A DNA stretch of 64,000 nt from Pseudomonas fluorescens (GTDB taxonomy: Bacteria > Pseudomonadota > Gammaproteobacteria > Pseudomonadales > Pseudomonadaceae): contig LR782234.1 in NCBI GenBank assembly GCA_902825215.1, positions 2,976,001-3,040,000 on the forward strand, in the 5' to 3' direction. The notes under the pieces are model-generated. The model searched no databases. It was not told the origin of the DNA and saw only the letters and a list, made by a program, of their open reading frames with translations. The translations under genes were made by a program, and so were the position numbers. Positions 1 to 8,490 of the stretch are shown here, piece after piece. How positions within the stretch are numbered: the first letter of the stretch is position 1; each line of letters opens with the position of its first letter.

Positions 1-2212
1 CGCCTATAGATGCCATTTCAGCCGCCGCCTGAGCATGGGCAAGCGGTCGTTGAATGCAAACTAATTCATACACGCTTTTGCAAGTTACAGTATAACTGGT
101 ATTCTTGCCTTTCATGTCATGCACACTGATGGTGGCAAAGCCGTTTCCGGTCGAGAAGACGTAGCCTGTCGCAGGGTCAACGGAAGCCACATTGGAGTTT
201 GATGAGCTATATAAATAGGGTGGGGTTCCACCCTTTGCTATTCGAGTATTAAAGGCATTAGGGGCTATAAATGCTGTTTTATCGAGTGGCGGAGTATAAG
301 GCGCAGCTGCAAGATAAATGTTCACTCCATCCAATTCCATCGGTGTGCGATCTATTTCCAGCTCGGGTGTGGCAGTTGCTTTAACAGTATAGGTTCTAAC
401 CGGGAATTCAATCGCTGTGTCAGCATTCGCGACTTTCTCAAAGTTAACTCTGAAGGTGATCATCAGCGGAAGTCCATCTTTTAGTTCCTGCAACCAGGCA
501 ACTTGTGCCGCAGTCACCAACCCCTCCACCTGCCGATGCGCTTCACCTGCCCCAAACACTTTCTCTACCGCGTTACCGTTCTTGTCAGTTCCGTTGTAGC
601 AAAGCCAAATGCACTGGCCCACAGCCTGCAACGTCCATTTTTCGATCCTCAATTGCGCACCTTCGTCCAGCCGTGTCACGTCCAGCTCGTCGCCCACCGC
701 ACCGTCGATGGCAGGAGTCGGCAAATTCCTGTCGCCGTCGGCAATCGACAATACGGTCAACGGTAATGCCTTCGAATTCTGCGGCACACCATTGCGCATG
801 ACCGTGTAAATCACCTTCACCGCTTTACCCAAGTTAAACGCCACCACTGTATTGGGCAGGGTTACTTCCTTATCCATCTGAGCGGTCACGTTAACCGGCC
901 CTACCGTGACGCTGCCTTCGCCCGGCGTACCCGTCCAGGTGACGCTAACCTGCGTGCCGATCATGTCGTCATAAGCTGGCACTACCGCCGTTAACGTATC
1001 CTTGGCAGCAAACGGATCAAGTACATTTCCAGACGCCTCTTGGATGCTTGGCGGCTCAAGCTCAATACGCGTGCCTACAACTGTGGCGGTGGCCGTTTTC
1101 GACTGGCCCACCAATTTCCCGTCTGGGCGGCTCAATTCGAAGAAAACCTCCAGGTCGCTGCCGGCGATGACCTGATCATTGGGCACGCTGACAATGCACG
1201 GCTGAAGCACGCCGAAGTTTGCCGTGATCTTGCCCGGAATACTCAGGTCGACGTCCGACGCGCTCGAGCGATAGGTGAGAAGCACATCGTCGTCTTTCTG
1301 GAAGGTGGGTGCCTTGGGAATGATAACTGCCAGCAGCGCTCGGCCTTGCAGCTTGTCGAGGTCAACAATGGTGGGATCGTCCATGTCGTCGTCGGGGTCT
1401 TCGCGCAGAATTGGCTTCTCAAGCGTCACCCGATCGATATCGATGTTGGCGTAGATCGATTTCGACCAGCGCCGTTGATGCGTGGCATTGAGCAGTTGAT
1501 CGACCACGGTGTAGGAAAACGGGCAGTTTTCCAGGCTGCCAATCATTTCGAACTTGGCGCGATCAATCAGCACCGAAACAGGTTTGTCGAGTTCATCGGG
1601 TTTGACCGTGTAGGTGAAACGTTCGCGGTTGATCTCGTAGGTGATGGTGTCGTGAGCTTTGCGGTACGGGTAATCGAAGGTGAGCAGGACGCCCTGATCA
1701 ACTTCGTCCTTGCCGATGCTCGGCGGGTTGCCCAGTTCGGCAGGCAGGCTGATCGCCAGCGCCGGGTGGTCGCCGGTTCCCGGTACGTTGTTGCCACCGG
1801 GCAACGTGGCGCTGTACAGCGCCCAGAGTTCTGTGGATTCGCTGATGTTGCCGGCGTGGTTTTTAAGTTTGTACTGAATGACGTTGATGACATTGTCACG
1901 CAGATCAGACTGAAACAGGTCGAAGGTCATGATCTCGTCGACGACGCTCTGCGCCGGACCGTTCTGGACACCGTTGAGCCACAGCGTGATTTCTACGTAC
2001 AGGCCAGTATCCAGAGGCGGGTCGACGAGCACTTTGACGGCGGAGGCGAGTGTGCCGTTGGCCCGAGTCACCTCTTTGAAAATCCCCAGTGGCACCCCTT
2101 GCACCGGCACGCCCGCCGGTGGTGCGGGATCGCTGATCACGCCGTTGGTGGCCAAAGCGATCGTGGCGGGATACAGCACCAGCGTTTCGTCGTCTGAACG
2201 CGCAATTGCCAT
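1..2212 (-). CDS. Large Ig-like repeat protein, N-terminal part (partial)
   Basis: The reading frame opens at ATG (2212-2210) and stays open to base 1, giving about 737 codons with the C-terminus outside the window. The protein starts MAIARSDDETLVLYPATI with no signal peptide. It is built of repeated beta-rich segments of roughly 90-110 residues with motifs such as VTVGPVNVTAQMDKEVTLPN and a VIYTVMRNG strand, which looks like stacked immunoglobulin-like domains. The last visible segment (SSNSNVASVDPATGYV, then GFATISVHDMKG) matches the Big_2-type bacterial Ig fold. Such proteins occur in pseudomonads as large cell-surface or cargo-like proteins of unknown role. No catalytic motif is visible. 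Long open frames on the other strand here are shadows. Domain type is fairly sure; function is unknown. Confidence 0.8.
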   Translation of the reverse strand, partial: MAIARSDDETLVLYPATIALATNGVISDPAPPAGVPVQGVPLGIFKEVTRANGTLASAVKVLVDPPLDTGLYVEITLWLNGVQNGPAQSVVDEIMTFDLFQSDLRDNVINVIQYKLKNHAGNISESTELWALYSATLPGGNNVPGTGDHPALAISLPAELGNPPSIGKDEVDQGVLLTFDYPYRKAHDTITYEINRERFTYTVKPDELDKPVSVLIDRAKFEMIGSLENCPFSYTVVDQLLNATHQRRWSKSIYANIDIDRVTLEKPILREDPDDDMDDPTIVDLDKLQGRALLAVIIPKAPTFQKDDDVLLTYRSSASDVDLSIPGKITANFGVLQPCIVSVPNDQVIAGSDLEVFFELSRPDGKLVGQSKTATATVVGTRIELEPPSIQEASGNVLDPFAAKDTLTAVVPAYDDMIGTQVSVTWTGTPGEGSVTVGPVNVTAQMDKEVTLPNTVVAFNLGKAVKVIYTVMRNGVPQNSKALPLTVLSIADGDRNLPTPAIDGAVGDELDVTRLDEGAQLRIEKWTLQAVGQCIWLCYNGTDKNGNAVEKVFGAGEAHRQVEGLVTAAQVAWLQELKDGLPLMITFRVNFEKVANADTAIEFPVRTYTVKATATPELEIDRTPMELDGVNIYLAAAPYTPPLDKTAFIAPNAFNTRIAKGGTPPYLYSSSNSNVASVDPATGYVFSTGNGFATISVHDMKGKNTSYTVTCKSVYELVCIQRPLAHAQAAAEMASIG

Positions 2213-2390
2213 GGGACACCTTCCTGGGTGAATGGCCAGAGTGAGCGCTGGCCGCGTACAGCGATCAAACACCGGGTGGGGAAGGTTGGCTACTGTCAAC
2301 TCTGACAGGTGGCGACGAATGGTAAAGGGGGGAACGACGAAAATCGCAGCTTTGGGCTATTCCAGCGTCATGCGAACTTGCCTCGTTCTT

Positions 2391-2480
2391 TTGTAGGAGT
2401 GAGCCTGCTCGCGATGGCGGTTGGTCAGCCACAAATGTTTGACTGATCTGCCGCCATCGCCAGCAGGCTGGCTCCCACAG
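2391..2480. repeat. REP doublet (inverted pair)
   Basis: Two REP-like arms face each other: TAGGAGTGAGCCTGCTCGCG at the left and a diverged complement (GCCAGCAGGCTGGCTCCCAC) at the right, about 30 bp apart. It sits in the gap between the Ig-like gene start and the oprD-family stop codon. The rest of 2213-2508 shows no gene. Confidence 0.75.
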
Positions 2481-2508
2481 GTCGATGGCATTTCAAGTCA
2501 AGCCGCCG

Positions 2509-3804
2509 TCAGAAACTCAGCGGGTATTCGATCACCACGTAAACCCGGTCAATATCATCCCCGGCCTGCGCCTCATTCGCCCGGTGGGTGACGTGCGACA
2601 GCTGCACCGACAGATCCTTGGCCGCGCCGGACTGGACGACGTATTTCAAGTCGATATCGCGTTCCCAGTGTTTGCCGCCATCGCCTTGCTGTGGCTGGTA
2701 TTGGCCGCTGTCGGCGTCGAACGGGTTGTAGGCGCCGCCCTTGGGGGCGTGGGTGCCGTCGATGTGGCTGCCGGTGACGTAGCGGGTCATGAATTTCAGG
2801 CCGGGGATGCCGAAGGCGCCGAGGTCGAGGTCGTAGCGGGCTTGCCAGGAGCGTTCGTTGGCGCCGTTGAAGTCGGCGTATTTGATCGAGTTGGCGAGGT
2901 AGATCGAGTCGCCGCCGACGAAATCGAACGGGGTGTCGCCGTTGATGCGTTGCCAGCCGAGCATGACGGCATGTGGGCCGAAGCTGTATTTGCCGGACAG
3001 GCTGAACGCGGTGTTGTCGATCTCGCCGGCCAGCGCGCGGCCGGTGTCGCGGGTGTGGTAGAGGTTGGCGTCGAGCAGCAGTCCGGATTGTTTGAAGTGC
3101 AGGTTGCCGTAGTACTGGTGCCAGGTGTCGCTGAGCTCCGAGGCGTACAGCGCGCCGCCCAGCGGATTGTCGCTGAACAGGTCGGCGCCGATAAAACTGA
3201 TGCCGCCAGCTTCGGTGTTGGCGCCGTAACCGTAGAAATCGCCGTGGCCGGAGGAGTTGTCCTGATTCTTGAACGCAGTGAAGTGGCCCGCGACCAGGTT
3301 GAGGTTGTCGAATTCGGCGCTGTTGAGCAGAAAACCTGTGGCGTATTCCGGTTGCAGGCGTTTGTCGGAGGTGTCGAACACCGGAGTCTCGACGGTCATT
3401 TCACCGAAGGCGAGGGTGGTGCGGGAAGCCTTCAGTTTCAGCGCGCCGCCGGCGCTGGAGTAGTCGTTTTCGCTGCGGCCGTTGCTGTCGACGGGCAGCA
3501 GACCGGTGCCGGAATGGCCTCTGCCACCGTCCAGTTTCAGACCGGCGAAGGCGTGGGCATCGATGCCGAAGCCGACGCTGCCTTCGGTGAAACCGGATGA
3601 GAAGGTGCCGATAAAGCCCTGAGCCCATTCCTGTTTGTAGTTTTTGCCGGAGGGCGTGGGCGAGCGGTAGTCGTTGCTCAGGTAGAAGTTGCGGCTCAGT
3701 ACCTGGCTTTTGGCATCGTCGAAGAAACCGCTGGCATGGGCGGTGGCATTCAGACCACAGAGCAGCGCAAGCAGGGTGAGGCGCGATGGGGCGCGGTCGA
3801 TCAT
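2509..3804 (-). CDS. OprD-family outer-membrane porin
   Basis: The 431-residue product has a signal peptide (MIDRAPSRLTLLALLCGLNATAHA) and then GFFDDAKSQVLSRNFYLSND, a typical mature OprD start. Other family features are KQEWAQGFIG, GFGIDAHAFAGLKLD, the central LNLVAGHFTAFKNQ and the terminal strand VYVVIEYPLSF ending in phenylalanine, as expected for BAM-assembled barrels. OprD porins are 18-strand channels that admit basic amino acids, carboxylates and other small nutrients. The substrate of this paralogue cannot be read from sequence. It is transcribed alone and flanked by REP doublets on both sides. Confidence 0.93.
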   Translation of the reverse strand: MIDRAPSRLTLLALLCGLNATAHASGFFDDAKSQVLSRNFYLSNDYRSPTPSGKNYKQEWAQGFIGTFSSGFTEGSVGFGIDAHAFAGLKLDGGRGHSGTGLLPVDSNGRSENDYSSAGGALKLKASRTTLAFGEMTVETPVFDTSDKRLQPEYATGFLLNSAEFDNLNLVAGHFTAFKNQDNSSGHGDFYGYGANTEAGGISFIGADLFSDNPLGGALYASELSDTWHQYYGNLHFKQSGLLLDANLYHTRDTGRALAGEIDNTAFSLSGKYSFGPHAVMLGWQRINGDTPFDFVGGDSIYLANSIKYADFNGANERSWQARYDLDLGAFGIPGLKFMTRYVTGSHIDGTHAPKGGAYNPFDADSGQYQPQQGDGGKHWERDIDLKYVVQSGAAKDLSVQLSHVTHRANEAQAGDDIDRVYVVIEYPLSF

Positions 3805-3907
3805 GATCAGTGTGCCAGCGGTAGTGGGGATGGCTGGGATGATCGGGGAAATGGGTGCGAAGGGATTGCGCGGATGTGCTCAGTTCTTGCCGTGACACAG
3901 AACCTTG

Positions 3908-3995
3908 CAGGAGTGAGCCTGCTTGCGATGGCGGTGTGTCAGTCAATTTCATCCAAGCTGACACACCGCCATCGCGAGCAGGCTCACTCCTACAA
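3908..3995. repeat. REP doublet (long hairpin)
   Basis: GGAGTGAGCCTGCTTGCGAT on the left is answered by ATCGCGAGCAGGCTCACTCC on the right. The inner part (GGCGGTGTGTCAG and CTGACACACCGCC) is also paired, so the whole element can form one long hairpin. Confidence 0.85.
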
Positions 3996-4036
3996 TTGAT
4001 CGGGTGTCGGCTTGAGGACAGTGGTGAATTGGCTGG

Positions 4037-4200
4037 CGTCATCGCTGGCGAGCCAGCTCCCACAGGGAATTTGGGTGTGCCTGGATATTCGGCCATGACA
4101 CAAAACCTGTGGGAGCTGGCTCGCCAGCGATAGCGGTTGAACATTCAACCGTTCATTGACTGAAGGTCAGCTATCACCAGCAGTCTCGCTCCCACAAGGA
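4037..4200. repeat. REP doublet plus a degenerate third REP
   Basis: Arms TCGCTGGCGAGCCAGCTCCC and GGGAGCTGGCTCGCCAGCGA face each other at 4041-4130. A weaker single copy (TATCACCAGCAGTCTCGCTC) lies at about 4171-4190, just after the amidase stop codon. With the preceding doublet these fill the gap between the porin and amidase genes. No gene is visible there. Confidence 0.75.
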
Positions 4201-4221
4201 TTGCATTTCAAACAAAGATCT

Positions 4222-5937
4222 TCACTGCCCCTTGGCCGACAACGGCGGTGTGCGCGGGGGGATCTGGCGTTTGTTGCCGGTGGACTCGAAGGCGGCGGCC
4301 AGGCGCAGCAGGCTGGAGTCGTCATAGGCGCGGCCGGCGAAGGTAAGGCCGACCGGCATGCCGATGTCGGCCATGATGCCCATGGGCACGGTGACGGTCG
4401 GGACGCCGAGGTGGCGGATCGCGAGGTTGCCGTTGGCCACCCAGATGCCGTTGCTCCAGGCGATGTCGGCCGAGGCCGGGTTGACGTCCGCGTCCGCCGG
4501 ACCGACGTCGGCGACGGTGGGGAACAGCACGGCGTCGAGGCCGAGGTTGTCCATCCAGTCTTCGAGGTCCAGGCGGCGGGTCTGTTCGAGGCCGCGCAGG
4601 CCATCGGCCACCGTAGGAATTTCATTCCACGGCGTAATGCCGCGCTCAGCCATGCGTACGTATTCGTCCATGCCGGCGGCCAGATCGCCTTCACGGTTGG
4701 GCAGGGTGCCTGGATCGTGCGGGAAGATCTTCGGCCCGTCGACGTCAACCAGACGATTGAGTTTCGGGTCACCGTTGGCCTGCAGGAAGTCATCAAAGGC
4801 CCAGGCAGTCAGGTCCCACAGTTCATGATGCAGAAACTCTTTCGACACCAGCCCACGGTTGAACACGGTCGGCGCGCCGGGGCGATCACCTTCGCAATTG
4901 GAGACGAGCGGGAAATCGGTTTCGATCACTTCAGCGCCGGCCGCTTCCAGCGCCTGACGCGCCTGCTGCCACAGCTCGATCACCGAGGCGCGGGTATTGA
5001 TGCGCTGACCGGTCGGGCCACCGATGCCCGGGGCTTCGCTGGTGCCGGCTTCGGGATCGGCATTGATGTACATGCGTGGGATGGCGAAACGCTTGCCAGC
5101 CAGCGCGGCACGATCGGCAGCGAGTTCGGCGTACGACGCCGGGCGCACTTCGCTGACGCGCGGGATCGGTACCCACGGTTGCAGGCGCCAGAGATCGCCA
5201 CGGGTGTCCGGGTCTTCGGCGACCACCACGTCGAGCACTTCGAGCAAGTCGGCCATGGTCCGCGCGAACGGTACGACCACGTCCATGGTCGGGGTCAGCG
5301 GCCAGTTGCCGCGTACCGAGATCACCCCGCGCGACGGCGTGTAGGCGCACAAACCGTTGTTGGACGCCGGGCCGCGACCGCTCGACCAGGTTTCTTCAGC
5401 CAGACCGAACGCGGCGAAACTGGCGGCAGTGGCGGTGCCAGCACCGTTCGACGAGCCCGAGGCGAACGGCGCGGTCAGGTAGGCCGCGTTGTAAGGGCTT
5501 TCAGCGCGCCCATACACGCCGCGTTGCATGCCGCCATTGGCCATCGGTGGCATGTTGGTCTTGCCCAGGCAGATCGCCCCGGCGGCGCGCAGGCGTTCGA
5601 TGGTGAAGGCGTCGCGATGGGCGACCAGATCGGCGAAGGCCGGGCTGCCCGACGCAGCCGTCAGGCCTTTGACCAGATAACTGTCCTTGGCGGTGTAAGG
5701 AATGCCGTCGAGCGGGCCGAGTGTTTCGCCTTTGGCTCTGCGAGCATCGGACGCTCGCGCTTCGTTCAAGGCTTCAGGGTTGCGCACCACCACAGCGTTC
5801 AGCGCGGTCGGCGTATCGGCGCCGTCGTAGGCGTCGATGCGCGCCAGATAGGCCTCGACCAGCGCCACCGCTGTGGTCTGGCCGGATTCAAGCGCAGCGC
5901 GCAATTGCGCAATGGAGACTTCGGTGACTTCAATCAT
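4222..5937 (-). CDS. Amidase-signature family enzyme
   Basis: The 571-residue protein has the amidase-signature fold: LGPLDGIPYTAKDSY carries the catalytic lysine (K84), ASGSSNGAG (about residues 159-167) corresponds to the GGSSGG loop, and EETWSSGRGPA (181-191) aligns with the usual DTGGSIRxPA loop, placing the nucleophile at S186. Family members hydrolyse amides through a Ser-cisSer-Lys triad. Both glycine-rich loops are altered here (Asn and Ala in the first; Trp-Ser in place of Gly-Gly in the second), so the substrate may be unusual. The C-terminal part (VTVPMGIMADIGMPVGLTFAG) is typical. It lies alone between REP elements. The ATG start is well placed. Confidence 0.88.
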   Translation of the reverse strand: MIEVTEVSIAQLRAALESGQTTAVALVEAYLARIDAYDGADTPTALNAVVVRNPEALNEARASDARRAKGETLGPLDGIPYTAKDSYLVKGLTAASGSPAFADLVAHRDAFTIERLRAAGAICLGKTNMPPMANGGMQRGVYGRAESPYNAAYLTAPFASGSSNGAGTATAASFAAFGLAEETWSSGRGPASNNGLCAYTPSRGVISVRGNWPLTPTMDVVVPFARTMADLLEVLDVVVAEDPDTRGDLWRLQPWVPIPRVSEVRPASYAELAADRAALAGKRFAIPRMYINADPEAGTSEAPGIGGPTGQRINTRASVIELWQQARQALEAAGAEVIETDFPLVSNCEGDRPGAPTVFNRGLVSKEFLHHELWDLTAWAFDDFLQANGDPKLNRLVDVDGPKIFPHDPGTLPNREGDLAAGMDEYVRMAERGITPWNEIPTVADGLRGLEQTRRLDLEDWMDNLGLDAVLFPTVADVGPADADVNPASADIAWSNGIWVANGNLAIRHLGVPTVTVPMGIMADIGMPVGLTFAGRAYDDSSLLRLAAAFESTGNKRQIPPRTPPLSAKGQ

Positions 5938-6100
5938 GCGCTCACCGCCGTTTGCGGTTGAGCGTTATAGCAATAACTGTTCATAGCGGTTCTCGTTGCA
6001 CGGCTTTAGCCGACAAGGTTAAGACTGGCGCCTATTTAACACCAAGCGGCGTGCGGAGTAATCGACGGGATTGATCTCCCGCCTGTTTCCGCCTGACTGA

Positions 6101-6176
6101 CGCCATCGCGAGCAGGCTCACGCCTACAGGAGAACGCATTCCAAATGTAGGCGTGAGCCTGCTCGCGATAGCGGTA
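6101..6176. repeat. REP doublet
   Basis: CGCCATCGCGAGCAGGCTCA is paired with TGAGCCTGCTCGCGATAGCG around a short central spacer, downstream of the aminotransferase stop codon. The remaining bases of 5938-6203 show no gene. Confidence 0.85.
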
Positions 6177-6203
6177 GTCCGACCGCCATATTCCTTCAGT
6201 CGA

Positions 6204-7580
6204 TCACAGAACGCCGTACTCCTGCGCAGTACGATCCACCGCAATCCGCGTCTTGTCGATCAACTCATCCAGCTCCGTACGTGTGGCAATCAGCGCCGGC
6301 GCCATGATCATCCGCCCGAGTGTCGAGCGAATGATCACACCTTCCTCGAAGCCGATGGTGCGGCAACGCCAGGCGATGTCATTTTCGTTGGCAAAGCGCT
6401 TGCGGCTGGCCTTGTCTTCAGCGAACTGCAACGCCGCCACCAGGCCCACCCCCTGAATCTCACCGACCAGCGGGTGATTGCCAAACACCTCACGCAAACA
6501 GTTTTGCAAGTACGGGCCGGTATCGCTTTTCACCCGACTCACCACACCTTCATCGCGCAACGCCTTGAGGTTGGCAATCGCCACCGCCGCTGCAACCGGG
6601 TGCCCGGAATACGTCAGACCGTGGGCAAACACGCCACCTTTTTCCACCAGCGCCTCGGCCATGCGCCGCGACAGGATCAAGCCACCCATGGGGATGTAAC
6701 CCGAAGTCAGGCCTTTGGCGATCGACAGCGTGTCCGGCTGAAAACCGAAGGCTTCGTGGGCAAACCATTCACCGGTGCGACCGAAGCCGCCAATCACTTC
6801 ATCGGCGCACAGCAGCACATCGTATTGCCGGCAGATACGCTGAATCTCCGGCCAGTAAGTGGCCGGCGGGATGATCATGCCGCCCGCGCCCTGGAAGGGT
6901 TCAGCGACGAATGCCGCGACCTTGTCGGCGCCCAGCTCAAGGATTTTCTCTTCCAGTTGCCGCGCTGCACGCAGGCCGAATTCCTCGGGGGTCAAGTGAC
7001 CTTCGTGAGCGAACCAGTACGGCTCATCAATGTGCGCGACGTCGGGAATGCTGCCGCCCATCTCGTGCATGAATTTCATCCCGCCCAACGCCGTCGCCGC
7101 CAGGGTCGAGCCGTGGTAACCGTTCCAGCGGCCAATCATGATTTTCTTCTCGGGCTGGCCCATCACCTGCCAGAACTTGCGCACGGTGCGGATCAGCACT
7201 TCATTGGCCTCTGAGCCGGAGTTGGTGTAGATCGCGTGGCTGTAGTGTGTGGGCAGCAGGCTGAACAGCAGCTCCGAGAGTTCGATCACCGCCGGGTGGG
7301 TGGTGTGGAAGAACATGTTGTAGTAAGGCAGTTGCTCAAGCTGCTTCGCGGCCGCCGCGGCCAGATCCTTGCGCCCGTAACCGAGGTTGGTGCACCACAG
7401 GCCGGACATGCCGTCCAGATAACGCTTGCCGTCGTTGTCCCACAGGGCCAGCCGCTCACCGCTGACCATCACGCGCGGGCCTTCTTCGTTGAGCGCTTTC
7501 TGATCGACGAAGGCGTGAATGTGGTGCGCGGCGTCGGCGGCTTGATAGTCGCGGGTCGTACGGTCGGATTCAGCGGACAT
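6204..7580 (-). CDS. Class III PLP aminotransferase (omega-amino acid type)
   Basis: The 458-residue protein is a fold-type I class III aminotransferase. Visible landmarks are LDGMSGLWCTNLGYG near residue 56, NSGSEANE (120-127) binding PLP phosphate, GRWNGYHGST, the DEV motif (D260) contacting the PLP ring and K289 in SIAKGLTSGY as the Schiff-base lysine. The sequence resembles the putrescine/beta-alanine:pyruvate aminotransferases of pseudomonads (SpuC-like), which move amino groups from terminal amines to pyruvate. The start is supported by GGAG seven bases upstream. A TetR gene is divergent at 7738, so the regulator may control it. Exact donor is unknown. Confidence 0.9.
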   Translation of the reverse strand: MSAESDRTTRDYQAADAAHHIHAFVDQKALNEEGPRVMVSGERLALWDNDGKRYLDGMSGLWCTNLGYGRKDLAAAAAKQLEQLPYYNMFFHTTHPAVIELSELLFSLLPTHYSHAIYTNSGSEANEVLIRTVRKFWQVMGQPEKKIMIGRWNGYHGSTLAATALGGMKFMHEMGGSIPDVAHIDEPYWFAHEGHLTPEEFGLRAARQLEEKILELGADKVAAFVAEPFQGAGGMIIPPATYWPEIQRICRQYDVLLCADEVIGGFGRTGEWFAHEAFGFQPDTLSIAKGLTSGYIPMGGLILSRRMAEALVEKGGVFAHGLTYSGHPVAAAVAIANLKALRDEGVVSRVKSDTGPYLQNCLREVFGNHPLVGEIQGVGLVAALQFAEDKASRKRFANENDIAWRCRTIGFEEGVIIRSTLGRMIMAPALIATRTELDELIDKTRIAVDRTAQEYGVL

Positions 7581-7641
7581 GGCGGATCTCCAGAGAAATG
7601 GGCGAGGGCGGGCGCTCGCATCAGCGCTGCCTGCCTAAAGT

Positions 7642-7691
7642 TTTGTCACCTTAAAATATTTTTGTAAAGAAAATATTTGTCGGTGAAAAAC
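7642..7691. promoter_or_regulatory. AT-rich divergent promoter region with inverted repeats
   Basis: The gap between the aminotransferase and TetR genes holds TTTGTCACC and GGTGAAAAAC facing each other, enclosing two AAATATTT blocks. This is a plausible operator for the adjacent TetR protein on both promoters. It is inferred from symmetry only. Confidence 0.4.
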
Positions 7692-7737
7692 TATCGCCGT
7701 AGGCTGGGCGCCATTGGCACGGATCATCAGAGGCAAC

Positions 7738-8343
7738 ATGAGCGGACTCAGAGAACGGCAAAAGGAACAGCGCAGGGAAGTCATCGCCGCAGCGGCACTT
7801 GAATTGTTCATAAGCAACGGTTTCGCCTCGACGACGCTGGACCAGATTGCCGTGCAGGCCGGCGTTTCCGCCCCGACCGTGGTGAATTACTTCGGTGGCA
7901 AACAGGAGATTCTGCTGGCCTTGCTCAAGCAGCCCGACGAGCAGGCCATGCGCGAGTCGCGGGCGAATCTGGACGATGACAGCGATCCGCTGGAGGCGTT
8001 GTGCGAGTTCGAAGGGTTGATGACCGATTACCAGTTGCAAGCCATGCCGGCGTCGCTGTGGCGCGAGTTGGCGCCGTTTCTGCTGACCGGCGAACTGGCC
8101 GAGGCGATGAGCCCCTGGAATGCGGCGGTGATCGAAGAAACCAAAGCCCTGCTGCTGCATTTTCAGAAGCGGGGGAAAGTGCGCGAATCGATCGATCTCG
8201 ACGTGGTCGCGACCCTGTTCAACCAGTACGCGAACATGGCCTTCATCCGCCTCGCCACCCAGCAAACGCCGGACCGCACCGCGCACGCTTCGCACATGCG
8301 CGCCGTGCTCAGCCTGTTATGTCACGGCATGCTCGCGAACTGA
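7738..8343 (+). CDS. TetR/AcrR-family regulator
   Basis: The 201-residue product starts MSGLRERQKEQRREVIAAAA. The ATG at 7738 is preferred over an upstream TTG because AGAGG lies just before it. The N-terminal helix-turn-helix is clear: FASTTLDQIAVQAGVSAPTV followed by VNYFGGKQEILL. The C-terminal half is an all-helical ligand domain with an EELWREL-like region (ASLWRELAPFLL). TetR proteins usually repress their divergent neighbour until a ligand binds. The neighbour is the class III aminotransferase, which suggests control by an amine or amino acid, an inference from position only. Confidence 0.88.
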   Translation: MSGLRERQKEQRREVIAAAALELFISNGFASTTLDQIAVQAGVSAPTVVNYFGGKQEILLALLKQPDEQAMRESRANLDDDSDPLEALCEFEGLMTDYQLQAMPASLWRELAPFLLTGELAEAMSPWNAAVIEETKALLLHFQKRGKVRESIDLDVVATLFNQYANMAFIRLATQQTPDRTAHASHMRAVLSLLCHGMLAN

Positions 8344-8490
8344 GCAACGTCCATGGTTCGTTAAGTTGATGAGCGACACTCAAGTTACCGTTTGTGGACC
8401 CGGCTCACGGCGAATCTGACAACCGTTCATCGCTCGACTACGCTGGCTTACGTATCCCTCACTGACACTTGGGCGTAAGGAAACAGGCGC

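Noticed and set aside
4156-5961. 601-residue open frame on the plus strand
   Set aside because: It is antisense to the amidase gene and shows no family resemblance.
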